The translations under genes were made by a program, and so were the position numbers. A DNA stretch of 64,000 nt from CAZBNB01 sp964493245 (lineage in GTDB: Bacteria; Pseudomonadota; Gammaproteobacteria; Legionellales; Legionellaceae), in contig CAZBNB010000009.1 of the NCBI GenBank assembly GCA_964493245.1, forward strand, positions 18,237-82,236. Direction: 5' to 3'. The stretch's first letter is position 1, and each line of letters opens with the position of its first letter. The notes under the pieces are model-generated. The model saw only the letters and a program-made list of their open reading frames with translations, ran no database searches and was not told where the DNA came from. Below are positions 35,353 through 44,264 of this stretch, piece by piece.

Positions 35353-36121
35353 GTAAGGCAAAACCACTGCATTGCATTAAAAAAAAGAGCAGTAAAGCCG
35401 GTGTTGCTGCTACAGACAACAAGCGACAGGAAGCTTTAAATGGAATTTTTCGATTAAAAAAAATATCCGAATATAGTTGCACTATCGAAGATAATAAAAG
35501 CAATGTGACTCCAAAAATAACAAAATAAAATAAGGTCACCAAGGGAAATATGAAAATTTTCATTATGGTTTTTATTTTTAAAATTCCTGAGGAGCGGAGC
35601 CATGCCTCGCCGGAAATAAACCCATTAAACTTTTTATCGAAAGTACGTGTATAGATAGGATTATTAATGGAATCTTTGCTTAAATTGAGAAACTGCTTAT
35701 AACTCGGCGGTCTAAAGTCTATTTTATTTTTAGTGATGAGCATTATTAACTCTGGATATTTCTCATTCATTTCAGATACTGTTCCTGTTGTGTCAATGAT
35801 TAAAACTATCTCGCCATTATTATTTTTAATTAAATATGGAATAGGTTTGTTATACACAACTATGCCATCATGTATGGGTATAGATGGGATTGATTCTATA
35901 GGAAGTAGAATTTTTTGTTTAAAAAAATGATCAAAGGCTATATTCAGCCGATAAGATAAGGGGAGGCTCCCTAAAATAATAAGGAACAAAAGATATCCGA
36001 TTCCCAAACCGTTCCAACGTTTTACCACATCAACATATAAGAGAGATGAATGGAATGAAGAACCAAGAGTTTTACTATATTGTAATACCGCAAAAAACCA
36101 ATGATGTAGTCTATCGTACAT
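35276..36121 (-). CDS. DUF1189-like membrane protein
   Basis: 281 residues. One hydrophobic helix lies near residues 38-55, a large extracytoplasmic loop of ~120 residues follows, then three or four helices at ~185-275 (IFIFPLVTLFYFVIFGVTLL and onward). This layout matches DUF1189 family proteins, whose function is not established. The 3' end overlaps the convergent methyltransferase gene by 77 bases. A promoter could not be identified with confidence. Confidence 0.7.
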   Translation of the reverse strand: MYDRLHHWFFAVLQYSKTLGSSFHSSLLYVDVVKRWNGLGIGYLLFLIILGSLPLSYRLNIAFDHFFKQKILLPIESIPSIPIHDGIVVYNKPIPYLIKNNNGEIVLIIDTTGTVSEMNEKYPELIMLITKNKIDFRPPSYKQFLNLSKDSINNPIYTRTFDKKFNGFISGEAWLRSSGILKIKTIMKIFIFPLVTLFYFVIFGVTLLLLSSIVQLYSDIFFNRKIPFKASCRLLSVAATPALLLFFLMQCSGFALPNIDYVVIVLTYISYALYSVKRLCV

Positions 36122-36263
36122 TGGATCTCATAAGAAAGATTACCACATTATACTCATGATGCCGTATAACTGGTTGAATAGGAAGTATTATTTTTTTTTA
36201 ATAATCAGCAGAATGAGCCTTTTTATCTGCATAATAAAGTTTGGCCGCCCCTCACTATAAATA

Positions 36264-37331
36264 CTACAAAGATTTACTAGAGGTTATTGTTGATAACAAA
36301 GGTATATGGCTCGTTTTATCAATAAGTTCTCTAGCTAATTCAATGGAAGAACTTTCTTTAGATAGATCTATTACAGCGTGCGCCTCTAAGTCCTCTCTGG
36401 GCATAACCGTAACATTGTTTGTGTTTGATAACTTAAATTCGTGCATAAGTTTTTTATATTCGTGCACGCCGGCCTTAAAAATTGCTTTTGCTTTTCTGAC
36501 TTCACCGTCTCCGATCCCTGGTGGCAAATGCTTAAGTGCGATCATTAGAAGCTGAAGTTTCGAAAGCGTTTTAGCTTCATCAATTAAGCCATCTGCTTCA
36601 GCGGTGGTTATTAATTGACTTAACTGGAAAAAAGGAAACACACCTACTCTTTTATCTTTTTTATTTTCTGGGTTTCCAGAACTATCGGCAATTTCATTTC
36701 GACGCTGAATACGAGTACTTAAAACTTTAGGCGGGCAGAAGGCCAAAACAGTCGCATACTCTATCTCGCATCCATTCGATCTTGCATGCTCTGAAAGCCT
36801 TTCTTTGAAATCTTGTATCATTGCTTTCACATTTCCATCGGGAGGAGGTACATCATCAATAATAACGGTTGCATCTGAGGGTAATTTGAAAATATCTTCA
36901 AGCATTCTCTCAAGACCATCAACGGGTGGTAACTCCTCAAATAGCTTTCCCACTTTATGGAGGATTTTGGTCAAATTTTCCAATTCTATACCAGAAAACT
37001 CTGCTTGACTCAAAATATCCTCGAGCCCTTGAAAATCTGGGTTTCTAAATTGATGGTCAATAGAAATGTCATTATGAACAAGGTCAAACTTTCCTGTTGC
37101 GGCAAGCGCGATAACTGCCTTTTCACTCATAAAAGGAGAAAGTTGCTCGACAAGCCCATACTTTTTCAATTTTTGTGCCAAAAATACAGTGGCTTCTTTC
37201 TGAATGATTTCCCCAACTTGATCACACCCATGTGTATACCAACTATGCTCCTTAACTAACGTGTTACAAAGCGTTGTTTTTCCTGCACTAGAAGGGCCAA
37301 GTAGTAAAATGACTTTCACAATACACTCCAT
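36264..37331 (-). CDS. P-loop phosphotransferase-like protein, paralogue of the one at 45.9 kb
   Basis: 355 residues. Walker A GPSSAGKTTLC near the N-terminus, a Walker B-like TVIIDDVPPPDG near residue 155, and a conserved AFCPPKVLSTRIQRRNE block that may form the lid. The C-terminal ~100 residues are helical. The same motifs in the same order occur in the 346-residue protein at 45884-46924, so the two define one family, distantly like chloramphenicol phosphotransferase or zeta-toxin kinases. No antitoxin-like partner is adjacent. Function unknown; a small-molecule kinase or secreted effector are both open. Confidence 0.65.
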   Translation of the reverse strand: MECIVKVILLLGPSSAGKTTLCNTLVKEHSWYTHGCDQVGEIIQKEATVFLAQKLKKYGLVEQLSPFMSEKAVIALAATGKFDLVHNDISIDHQFRNPDFQGLEDILSQAEFSGIELENLTKILHKVGKLFEELPPVDGLERMLEDIFKLPSDATVIIDDVPPPDGNVKAMIQDFKERLSEHARSNGCEIEYATVLAFCPPKVLSTRIQRRNEIADSSGNPENKKDKRVGVFPFFQLSQLITTAEADGLIDEAKTLSKLQLLMIALKHLPPGIGDGEVRKAKAIFKAGVHEYKKLMHEFKLSNTNNVTVMPREDLEAHAVIDLSKESSSIELARELIDKTSHIPLLSTITSSKSL

Positions 37332-37448
37332 TAAAAGACACTTTAAGTATAGTGCAAGATAAATATTTTCTTAACACCAGCAGGCACAAGTAGTAGTTTA
37401 AGCTATCTTCTGCATAGGAATCTGAAATTCAATCCGAAATATAAAAAA

Positions 37449-37488
37449 TTGTCCTTAATTATTAAAAAATGCTATACTACAAATGTAG
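37449..37488 (+). promoter_or_regulatory. toxin-antitoxin promoter and operator-like dyad
   Basis: A -35-like TTGTCC (37449-37454) and -10 TATACT (37473-37478) stand 18 bp apart. The dyad CTACAAATGTAG (37477-37488) overlaps the -10 box, as is usual for operators bound by an antitoxin. Confidence 0.5.
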
Positions 37489-37518
37489 CTAAATGTAACT
37501 ATTGTAGGTGAACGAGCG

Positions 37519-37746
37519 ATGGGTATTCCTATTAGAATTGATGAATCAATTTATTATGAAGCAAAAAAAGTTGCCTCTGCTGAATTTCGATCTATCCCGA
37601 ATCAAATTGAATATTGGGCGAAGCTAGGAAAATGTGCGTTGGATAATCCTGACTTACCCATCGAATTTATAAAAGATGTGCTTTTATCAAAGCTTCAAGA
37701 TAAATCACTAGCAGAGCCTTTTAATTTTGATGAAAAAAGTGAGTGA
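37519..37746 (+). CDS. ParD-like antitoxin
   Basis: 75 residues. The N-terminal region MGIPIRIDESIYYEAKKVA with RSIPNQIEYWAKLGKC is the ribbon-helix-helix of ParD-like antitoxins; the acidic C-terminus (FNFDEKSE) would wrap the toxin. The gene overlaps the toxin start by 17 bases, and a dyad overlaps its -10 box, so autoregulation of a two-gene operon is expected. Family-level identification is fairly secure; the cellular target depends on the toxin. Confidence 0.87.
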   Translation: MGIPIRIDESIYYEAKKVASAEFRSIPNQIEYWAKLGKCALDNPDLPIEFIKDVLLSKLQDKSLAEPFNFDEKSE

Positions 37747-38017
37747 TATCAATATAAAGCAAATGCCTGCTTTTAAAAAAGCTTATAAAAAGTTACCGCT
37801 TTCTCAACAATTGATTGTAAATAATGCAATTAAAGAAATTATTAAAAACCCTCAAATTGGGAATGAAAAACGAGGGGATTTATCCGGAGTATTTGTTTAT
37901 AAATTTAAAATTCATCATCAAGAATTTCTTTTAGCCTATGAGTGGGATGCTAGACAACGTTTATTATTGGCATTAGGTGTGCATGAAAACTTTTATCGAG
38001 ACCTTAAAAGTAGATAA
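37730..38017 (+). CDS. RelE/ParE-family toxin
   Basis: 95 residues from the ATG at 37730 (TTG three bases earlier is possible). The RelE/ParE fold is visible as FKKAYKKLPLSQQLIVNNAI (two N-terminal helices), a short basic hairpin with GNEKRGDLSGVFVYKFKI, and the C-terminal strand FLLAYEWD followed by LGVHENFYRDL. The His and Tyr near the C-terminus are as in YafQ/HigB-like ribonucleases. It overlaps the antitoxin gene. Whether it cuts mRNA or poisons gyrase is not decidable here. Confidence 0.87.
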   Translation: MKKVSDINIKQMPAFKKAYKKLPLSQQLIVNNAIKEIIKNPQIGNEKRGDLSGVFVYKFKIHHQEFLLAYEWDARQRLLLALGVHENFYRDLKSR

Positions 38018-38036
38018 ATTTGTACCAGGAGATTAA

Positions 38037-38468
38037 ATGATTGCGCTAAATATCGACGGAGAAAACCTTGTAAACAAAGCAATGGAAATACGAATACGCA
38101 ATAAATTTCAATTAATTGATCTAATTAGATCCGCTATATTTACTATAAGCGTGGATATTGAACTTACTAAAGAACAAGTTATCCAAGCTTATGAGCTTAC
38201 ACAAGAATCATTGAGTCATACATATATTTGTGTAAATGGTCTTACCCCTTTAGTTTTAAATGAAATAGCAGATGCAAACAACTATAATCGATTAACAATC
38301 ATCCATGATCAATTGTATGAAGAAGTTTATGTTCAGTTATTCTTATTAGCAAAAGAAAAATTCAGTGGGAATATATTAAGTTTTCAACGAGCAAAAATTA
38401 ATCGTATGTTACGTAATTTATATCATGAAATTTGTTTAATGGAGCCACTAAACGTTATTAAATTCTGA
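38037..38468 (+). CDS. hypothetical protein after the toxin-antitoxin pair
   Basis: 143 residues starting 19 bases after the toxin stop, with AGGAG 5 bases before ATG. It is almost wholly helical with charged heptad-like segments (LTKEQVIQAYELTQESL), no transmembrane helix, no signal peptide and no motif I recognise. Its spacing and strand make it a likely third gene of the toxin-antitoxin transcript, but many such genes are simply downstream neighbours. Confidence 0.6.
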   Translation: MIALNIDGENLVNKAMEIRIRNKFQLIDLIRSAIFTISVDIELTKEQVIQAYELTQESLSHTYICVNGLTPLVLNEIADANNYNRLTIIHDQLYEEVYVQLFLLAKEKFSGNILSFQRAKINRMLRNLYHEICLMEPLNVIKF

Positions 38469-38583
38469 GCTCGCTATTGAACGGCTTAGCCATACAAGCA
38501 TCCTCAACCATACTGATATAGGTATTAGTCTGAAAAAGAGGGCCCACCTAAAAACGTGTCCTGACTATGCCTTCGTTAATTCA

Positions 38584-39453
38584 TTATTTTCGAAGGCATT
38601 TGTCTGTTTTTTCAAATTGATTTATTAGTACTTTTGTTACCGATGCAATAATAGCTTCATTTGCCGTCGCATTTTTTTCTTTCTGTGTAAAGTAAACAAC
38701 TAAAACGATAGGCTGACAGTGTGGCGGATAAAGAATACCGATATCATTCGTCGTTCCATAGCCACCGGTTCCTGTCTTATCGGCGGCAATCCATTGATTA
38801 GGTACACCTGCACGAATTCGATGATCGCCTGTTGTATTATGTATTAGCCAATTCTGTAATAATGATTTTTGTTTGGTATCCAAAACAGAACCTAAGAGAA
38901 GCTTTTGTAAACTAACTCTCATGGCTTTAGGGGTTGTTGTATCTTCTTTTTCCCCAGGAATAGCTGAATTTAACTCAGGTTCCCAACGCGTTAAGTTAAA
39001 TCGATCATCCCCAATTGTTCTAGCAAAATGTGAAACTGCCTGCGGTCCGCCTAAAATACGCATCAGTAAATTCATAGCAGTGTTATCACTCGTCGTGAGG
39101 GTTGCATGACACAGCTCAGCAACAGTCATTTCATCACCGACATGTTTTTCTGTGATTGGTGAATATTCAACCAAATCTTTTTTTACATAATGAATTTTTC
39201 GATTTAAAAGAGACTGATCGCTCATGCTCGCTTTTAAAATTGCGGCTACACCCATCACCTTAAAAGTGCTGCAAAATGGAAAGCGCTCTTGAGAACGATA
39301 TTCGATGAGCTGCCCAGTCTCAGTATCAATAGCTGAAACTCCGAGGCGACCGTTTGATTTTTGTTCGATAGTTTTGATTTCCTGATGTATGGAAGCAAAG
39401 GAAGCTGAACAAAATAAGAAAAGAACTGTAAATAATTTTAGCATGGTATGCAC
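38584..39453 (-). CDS. class A serine beta-lactamase
   Basis: 289 residues with a signal peptide (about 1-20). All active-site elements are present: S62-T-F-K65 (Ambler S70/K73), S122-D-N124 (SDN loop), E158 in RWEPELNSA (E166), and K226-T-G (KTG). The residue before the active Ser is Cys, as in KPC/SME-type enzymes, but the loop after KTG reads KTGTGGYG and lacks their partner Cys, so the disulphide is absent. It should hydrolyse penicillins and perhaps cephalosporins in the periplasm. An in-frame ATG at 39444 is an alternative start. No regulator of the ampR type is adjacent. Confidence 0.95.
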   Translation of the reverse strand: MHTMLKLFTVLFLFCSASFASIHQEIKTIEQKSNGRLGVSAIDTETGQLIEYRSQERFPFCSTFKVMGVAAILKASMSDQSLLNRKIHYVKKDLVEYSPITEKHVGDEMTVAELCHATLTTSDNTAMNLLMRILGGPQAVSHFARTIGDDRFNLTRWEPELNSAIPGEKEDTTTPKAMRVSLQKLLLGSVLDTKQKSLLQNWLIHNTTGDHRIRAGVPNQWIAADKTGTGGYGTTNDIGILYPPHCQPIVLVVYFTQKEKNATANEAIIASVTKVLINQFEKTDKCLRK

Positions 39454-39607
39454 TCTAATATGTTTTAATTTTTACACTAAATTACTGCCGACAAAATCGT
39501 ACTCTACGGAATTAATATTAACTTGTTTTCACATTCATTGAAAATACAGTTTGTTAAATCTATTTCCATTGCAGCTTACTTCATTTAAAATGCTATTTTG
39601 TTATACA

Positions 39608-40540
39608 ATGATTCATACCATGATGCCGTTTTTATTAACCTTATGTGCTGCAATTTTTTGGGGCGCTAACTTTAATGCTGGTAAAGTATTAGTAAACTAT
39701 TTTGATCCATTACATTTAGTTGCTATCCGATTTCTATGCTCTTTACTGTGCATCTTGCCCGTTATATTGTTTACGAAAGCACGAACAATCTTCATTCCAA
39801 CGTTTAAACAAAATTTTTGGGTATATGCTCTCCTTAGCCTTATCGGAATCATTGGTTACAATGGCTTTGTGTTTGAAGGAGTAAAATATACTTCGTCTAT
39901 TAATGCAGCCTTAATTATGGCGACTAATCCACCATTAACCATGTTTTTTGCGGCATTTCTACTTCAAGAAAAAATGAATAGGTCACAAAAACTAGGTGCA
40001 ATGATTAGCTTATTGAGTGTTGCCATTGTCATCACGCAAGGTTCAATCCAAGCATTACTTCAATTACAATTTTCATTCGGTGACTTGATTGTCATGCTCG
40101 CCAATATTTGTTGGGCATTTTATAACGTCTTATCTAAGCGTTATTTAAAAGATAGTATGCCACTCATTACGACCACTAGTACGATGCTTATTAGTACTAT
40201 ATTTTTATTGATAATAGGTGGATCAGGGCAGATGGAGGCATTTCATAACTTATTTGAACAAACATCTACTGTTTACTACCCCTTGATCTATATGGTCGCT
40301 TTAGGAACTGTCGCTGCTTATTTATTCTGGAACTATGGCATTAGCCGATTAGGTGCTGGTAAAACTGCTATTTTTTTTAATCTGATTCCGATTGTAACCA
40401 CCGTAATTTCCTTTTTTCAGGGACAAGCGGTTTCTATGATTCAAATTATCGGAGGACTAAGCGTCATTTTTGGTGTGTTATTATCCACTAAAGCAATTTC
40501 ATTTCGGAAAAAGCAAATATCCATAGTACAGACAGCGTAA
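39608..40540 (+). CDS. EamA/DMT-family transporter
   Basis: About 310 residues with ten hydrophobic helices in two EamA repeats: FLLTLCAAIFWGANFNAGK begins the first, and LIVMLANICWAFYNVLSKR the second. The start is uncertain; ATG at 39608 or 39620 places helix 1 near the N-terminus, while an upstream TTG at 39551 adds an unlikely extension. Such permeases carry amino acids, nucleosides or drugs. Unlike the DMT gene in the transposon it has no His tail. Confidence 0.87.
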   Translation: MIHTMMPFLLTLCAAIFWGANFNAGKVLVNYFDPLHLVAIRFLCSLLCILPVILFTKARTIFIPTFKQNFWVYALLSLIGIIGYNGFVFEGVKYTSSINAALIMATNPPLTMFFAAFLLQEKMNRSQKLGAMISLLSVAIVITQGSIQALLQLQFSFGDLIVMLANICWAFYNVLSKRYLKDSMPLITTTSTMLISTIFLLIIGGSGQMEAFHNLFEQTSTVYYPLIYMVALGTVAAYLFWNYGISRLGAGKTAIFFNLIPIVTTVISFFQGQAVSMIQIIGGLSVIFGVLLSTKAISFRKKQISIVQTA

Positions 40541-40655
40541 AATTTCGATTAATGCCCAATCGTTTTCACTATTACACTTGTTTACGAAGTATCAATGCAG
40601 AGATCTTTTTGATATATTTTTGCAATACCAAGAGATTCAAGCGAAAGAGAGCACT

Positions 40656-40706
40656 ATGAAGAGATGTACTATTGAAGATGGTGTACTGGTGCCTTGGATA
40701 AGGTAA
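40656..40706 (+). CDS. possible 16-codon upstream open frame
   Basis: ATG 40656, preceded by AAGAGAG, opens a 16-residue frame, MKRCTIEDGVLVPWIR, whose TAA ends 2 bases before the ATG of the flavin reductase. It may be a leader peptide or a decayed gene end. Confidence 0.25.
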   Translation: MKRCTIEDGVLVPWIR

Positions 40707-40708
40707 CT

Positions 40709-41230
40709 ATGAAAAAATACGCCATTATATTCGGTAGCTCTCGTTCAAATGGCGGTACGATATCCGCTGTAAAATGGGTTATGGAGCGCCTTGATGAGCC
40801 ATTGCTTATTGATTTGGCAAAATATTCTATAGCTGATTTTGATTATACCTATGCTAATGGTAATGACGATTTTTTAAACGTTGTGAAAACAGTAATGGAA
40901 TATGAGATCATCATTTTTGCAACACTCATTTATTGGTACACAATGAGCGCTCCAATGAAACGATTCATCGACAGAATCACAGACTTGCTCACGATACATA
41001 AAGATATTGGAAGGAAACTACGCCAGAAAAAAATGGCTGTTATTTGTTCTTATGCAACGCATCCTGAGGGAAAAGATGGATTTGAGCATATATTTATCAA
41101 TACAGCAAATTATCTTGGAATGTCTTATCTTGGATGTTATTTTCATTATGCAGGCGATTTAGTAAAAATTCAGGAAAATAACCCACATGAGTTAATCAAG
41201 TTTATTGATAGCATACAATCGCTCAGTTAG
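40709..41230 (+). CDS. NADPH-dependent FMN reductase family protein
   Basis: 173 residues from the ATG at 40709, with AAGG 6 bases upstream; a TTG start at 40694 is unlikely. Flavodoxin-like fold: the phosphate-binding loop FGSSRSNGGT at the N-terminus, and IIFATLIYWYTMSAPMKRFIDR, the conserved stretch around the isoalloxazine site. Enzymes of this family reduce FMN, quinones or chromate with NAD(P)H. It is monocistronic, between a permease and a convergent acyltransferase gene. Confidence 0.85.
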   Translation: MKKYAIIFGSSRSNGGTISAVKWVMERLDEPLLIDLAKYSIADFDYTYANGNDDFLNVVKTVMEYEIIIFATLIYWYTMSAPMKRFIDRITDLLTIHKDIGRKLRQKKMAVICSYATHPEGKDGFEHIFINTANYLGMSYLGCYFHYAGDLVKIQENNPHELIKFIDSIQSLS

Positions 41231-41295
41231 ATATTCCGATAATAAACATACTCGGAAATAATTGATGAGCATATAGCTTTCACGCCTTTTAAATC

Positions 41296-42447
41296 CTAGA
41301 TTTCGATCTCGTGCCGCCGCTCTCCCCACTTATGATTAACTATATTATTTTCGAATTTCAATTTATCTCGCATTTTCAAAAATGGGTTTTCAACCAAAAC
41401 ATAAAGTAAATAACCACTTCCTAAGCTCACCAACATAATCAGAATCATTCCTAATAAACTTGCGGATTCGAAACCTCGTTTAACTAACTCATGATAGACC
41501 AGAACACTAATGGGTTTATGAATCAAATAAATTGCATAAGACCAAACAGCTAATTTGGATGCACCTGGAATTTTTATACGATACAGATAAGACGTATTAC
41601 TTAGTGCAGCGATCGTTAGAGCGGCAAAAGACATCGCCAATAAAGGATAACCCAATACTGTCATGAAAAAACTATAATGATATTGAGAGAAACCATAACA
41701 AACACTACTGCAGCCAATCAATCCACACAATAAAAATTTATTGCCTTTTACCGTAATTTTTTCCCATATGCTGGCATAGAAATTCTTTATTACAGCAATT
41801 GCAACACCAAATATCAACTCATCTAATCGACAATATGAAGCAAAATAGATATTTGTGTAAAATAAACGTTTGAACTCTTCCGGTGAATACTGTGCACAGT
41901 ATTTCCATAAGAACGCTCTCAAAACGATGCCACTAAAAATAAAGATAATAAAAGCAGTTTTTAAGAATCTGGATGATTTCTTACGAATAAGCGTTAAAGC
42001 TAATATAGGTAAAATCAGATAAAACTGTTCTTCAATACAAAGTGACCATGCATGAGAAAAAGCAGTACCAATTTGCAAACCAATATTTTGTGTAAAAGTA
42101 ATAAATTTCCAAAATGGTGATATTGTTTCATATTCTCTGAAGCCTGGAATAAGAAAGTACATACTCAAAATCACCAAATAATTGGGTAAGGTTCTGAAAA
42201 TCCTTCTAGAATAAAATTGTTTAAAAGAAAATTTATGCTGATTGACTAATGCAAAAAAAATCTGATTACCAATCAAATATCCGCTTAAGACAAAAAATAA
42301 ATCAACACCAACCCATCCGATTTCACTAAAAATGCCGAAAGTTGGCTGATGACTAATAAAAACGGTGTAATGATACATGAGCACCAGCAAAATAGCTGAG
42401 CTCCTTAAAGTATCAAGACCGTGAATTCTGAGGGTTAGTTTTTGCAA
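41296..42447 (-). CDS. acyltransferase 3 family membrane protein (OafA-like)
   Basis: 383 residues with about ten transmembrane helices. The N-terminal GLDTLRSSAILLVLMYHYTV carries the conserved Arg and His of the family; WVGVDLFFVLSGYLIG and FSHAWSLCIEEQFYLILP are further signature segments. No SGNH extracellular domain is attached. These enzymes O-acetylate lipopolysaccharide, peptidoglycan or secondary metabolites from the inner membrane. It lies 19 bases downstream of a serine esterase gene on the same strand, with which it may be cotranscribed. Confidence 0.9.
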   Translation of the reverse strand: MQKLTLRIHGLDTLRSSAILLVLMYHYTVFISHQPTFGIFSEIGWVGVDLFFVLSGYLIGNQIFFALVNQHKFSFKQFYSRRIFRTLPNYLVILSMYFLIPGFREYETISPFWKFITFTQNIGLQIGTAFSHAWSLCIEEQFYLILPILALTLIRKKSSRFLKTAFIIFIFSGIVLRAFLWKYCAQYSPEEFKRLFYTNIYFASYCRLDELIFGVAIAVIKNFYASIWEKITVKGNKFLLCGLIGCSSVCYGFSQYHYSFFMTVLGYPLLAMSFAALTIAALSNTSYLYRIKIPGASKLAVWSYAIYLIHKPISVLVYHELVKRGFESASLLGMILIMLVSLGSGYLLYVLVENPFLKMRDKLKFENNIVNHKWGERRHEIEI

Positions 42448-42466
42448 TATTTGACCTAAAATGCAT

Positions 42467-43357
42467 TTATTGTTTAAAAAGGTATACTAAACCTTTAGTA
42501 AGGGCTGTCGGAAAAATAGTATCATGATCGAGATTGGTTGTTATATCAATATCGAACTCAAGGTTTTTATGTGGTTTATTTTGAATTATTTCACTAAACC
42601 TCTTCAGCTCATTCACCATTTTATAATGAAGATTTTCATGCTCGCCTACAGCAAAATAAATCTTATGTAATACAGGATAATTAAAATTATTTTTAGAGAT
42701 AGCCTGTTTTAAAATTAACTCATTGTCATACCATAAAGATGGACTAACTATAATGGCTTTATTAAAAACTGAAGGATAATGAAGCAGTCCATAACTCGCA
42801 AATAATCCACCATATGAGTGTCCTACTATGGTACGATCTTCGTTTACAGGAAATTTCTTATTGATATAAGGAATCAACTCATTATTTAGAAAATCATAAA
42901 ATTTATCCGCACCACCAGAATGCTTTTGAAATTCCGGCCCATATCCACCATCAAGAACTCTAGAAGGCGTGTAGTCTCTAGTGCGATTCAACCTATATTT
43001 TAATGGACCATCATAAGCTACCCCTACAATGATAAACTCTTTTATTCGATCTCTATCCATAAGATGCTCAGCGACCTGCTTTGTTAGCGCAAAACTATAA
43101 TCTGCATCAAGCAAATATACAGTTGGATATGACTTTTTCTTATTATCGCTAAAAAAGCTGGCAGGAAGATTGACGTAAATCTTATAATCATGACCGTTTA
43201 ATTTAGAGTGTATTTTATGCATCTGAGTATTGGATAATACAATAGCATCGTATCTTTCAATTTCTTTCGCGTGACTATCTATACGCGCGTAAGAAGTTAA
43301 CGATATAGCTGTCAGCATTATCGCAATCCAATAAGTAAGCCCTCTCATAAAATCCAT
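42467..43357 (-). CDS. secreted esterase (PF00756, enterochelin-esterase/antigen-85-like)
   Basis: 296 residues with an N-terminal hydrophobic signal (residues ~8-25). The esterase D fold shows YPTVYLLDADYSF, the nucleophile elbow VGHSYGGLFASY (Ser ~180), AVGEHE as the acidic site and LDHDTIFP with the likely catalytic His. Relatives hydrolyse siderophore esters, S-formylglutathione or short acyl esters; export points to a periplasmic or secreted substrate. It precedes an acyltransferase, so the two might add and remove acyl groups from one molecule. Confidence 0.88.
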   Translation of the reverse strand: MDFMRGLTYWIAIMLTAISLTSYARIDSHAKEIERYDAIVLSNTQMHKIHSKLNGHDYKIYVNLPASFFSDNKKKSYPTVYLLDADYSFALTKQVAEHLMDRDRIKEFIIVGVAYDGPLKYRLNRTRDYTPSRVLDGGYGPEFQKHSGGADKFYDFLNNELIPYINKKFPVNEDRTIVGHSYGGLFASYGLLHYPSVFNKAIIVSPSLWYDNELILKQAISKNNFNYPVLHKIYFAVGEHENLHYKMVNELKRFSEIIQNKPHKNLEFDIDITTNLDHDTIFPTALTKGLVYLFKQ

Positions 43358-43468
43358 ATGCTAAAGTTCATTAATTAAAATTTCTGCATTTTATATTTTC
43401 ACTTTGGAAAAGTCTATTGCCCCAAAGATCCTATAGAGCAAGAGCTTCTCTTGTGATTATGGTACGAG

Positions 43469-44146
43469 TCAAGTCCTAAGCCACTTGTATGACTTTGATA
43501 GCCTCCCCGCAATAGCAACACAATCTTCTTTTTTCATATCCCAATAATAGTCTGGATTTGCGATACCTTGTTCTTGCCCAATCATAACAACTGTCATATT
43601 GGCTAATTTTGCTGCTACTGCTCCACTAACGCTATCTTCAAAAGTGATACACTCAGAACTGAGTATTTTGTGCTCCATTAACGCGCATAAATATAAATCG
43701 GGTTCTGGCTTACCTCGCTGTACTTTATCTATTCCAAAACAGTATGTACAAAGACTTGTAATCCCCAGTACCTCCATCGCATACTCGCATAAATCTTGGT
43801 TCGAATTTGAAACGATACTTTGCTGTAGACCCATTTCATGAAATAAAGTCAGTAATTTCAATGTACTCTCGATAGCCTGAGTTTTACTTAAGTTGTTTTT
43901 TATATGAACATTTGCAATGCGTGTTAGTTCATCTAATAGTATCTTTTCCATTTCAACATTATTGTTTAGATAAGTTACAAAAGTAAAATCATCACGTAAA
44001 GTCTTTCCATTCGGTATATCTTTTATATTACGTTTAATTGGCACATTTAGTTGTTTGCAAGCAAGTTCAATTGCTGCATCATATAAATTTTCTGTTTCAA
44101 TTAATGTTCCATCTAAATCCCAAAAAATGGTTGTAATTTCCTGCAT
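43469..44146 (-). CDS. HAD-superfamily phosphatase (beta-phosphoglucomutase-like)
   Basis: 225 residues. HAD motif I FWDLDGTLIET (nucleophile Asp12), a helical cap, motif II IVSNSNQD, Lys in KPEPDLY and motif IV ITFEDSVSGAVAAK. The cap and motifs are those of the PGP/beta-PGM subfamily, which dephosphorylates or isomerises sugar phosphates and nucleotides. It stands alone between the esterase and the nucleotidyltransferase, with 118 bases free on the 3' side of the latter. Substrate not assignable. Confidence 0.9.
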   Translation of the reverse strand: MQEITTIFWDLDGTLIETENLYDAAIELACKQLNVPIKRNIKDIPNGKTLRDDFTFVTYLNNNVEMEKILLDELTRIANVHIKNNLSKTQAIESTLKLLTLFHEMGLQQSIVSNSNQDLCEYAMEVLGITSLCTYCFGIDKVQRGKPEPDLYLCALMEHKILSSECITFEDSVSGAVAAKLANMTVVMIGQEQGIANPDYYWDMKKEDCVAIAGRLSKSYKWLRT

Positions 44147-44264
44147 TAAGTTACCTCGGCTTTATTTAATTGTTTATGATACAAACAATGGGGTTTCACA
44201 ATATTATTGCTTAACTTTGAAAACTTTTTATTTACGAAAAGCCTTATGGCAAAAAACTCTATTG

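Noticed and set aside
38567..38599. ATGCCTTCG/CGAAGGCAT inverted repeat at the end of the beta-lactamase gene as a terminator
   Set aside because: The second arm lies within the coding end, the loop is 15 bases and no T-run follows in the direction of transcription.
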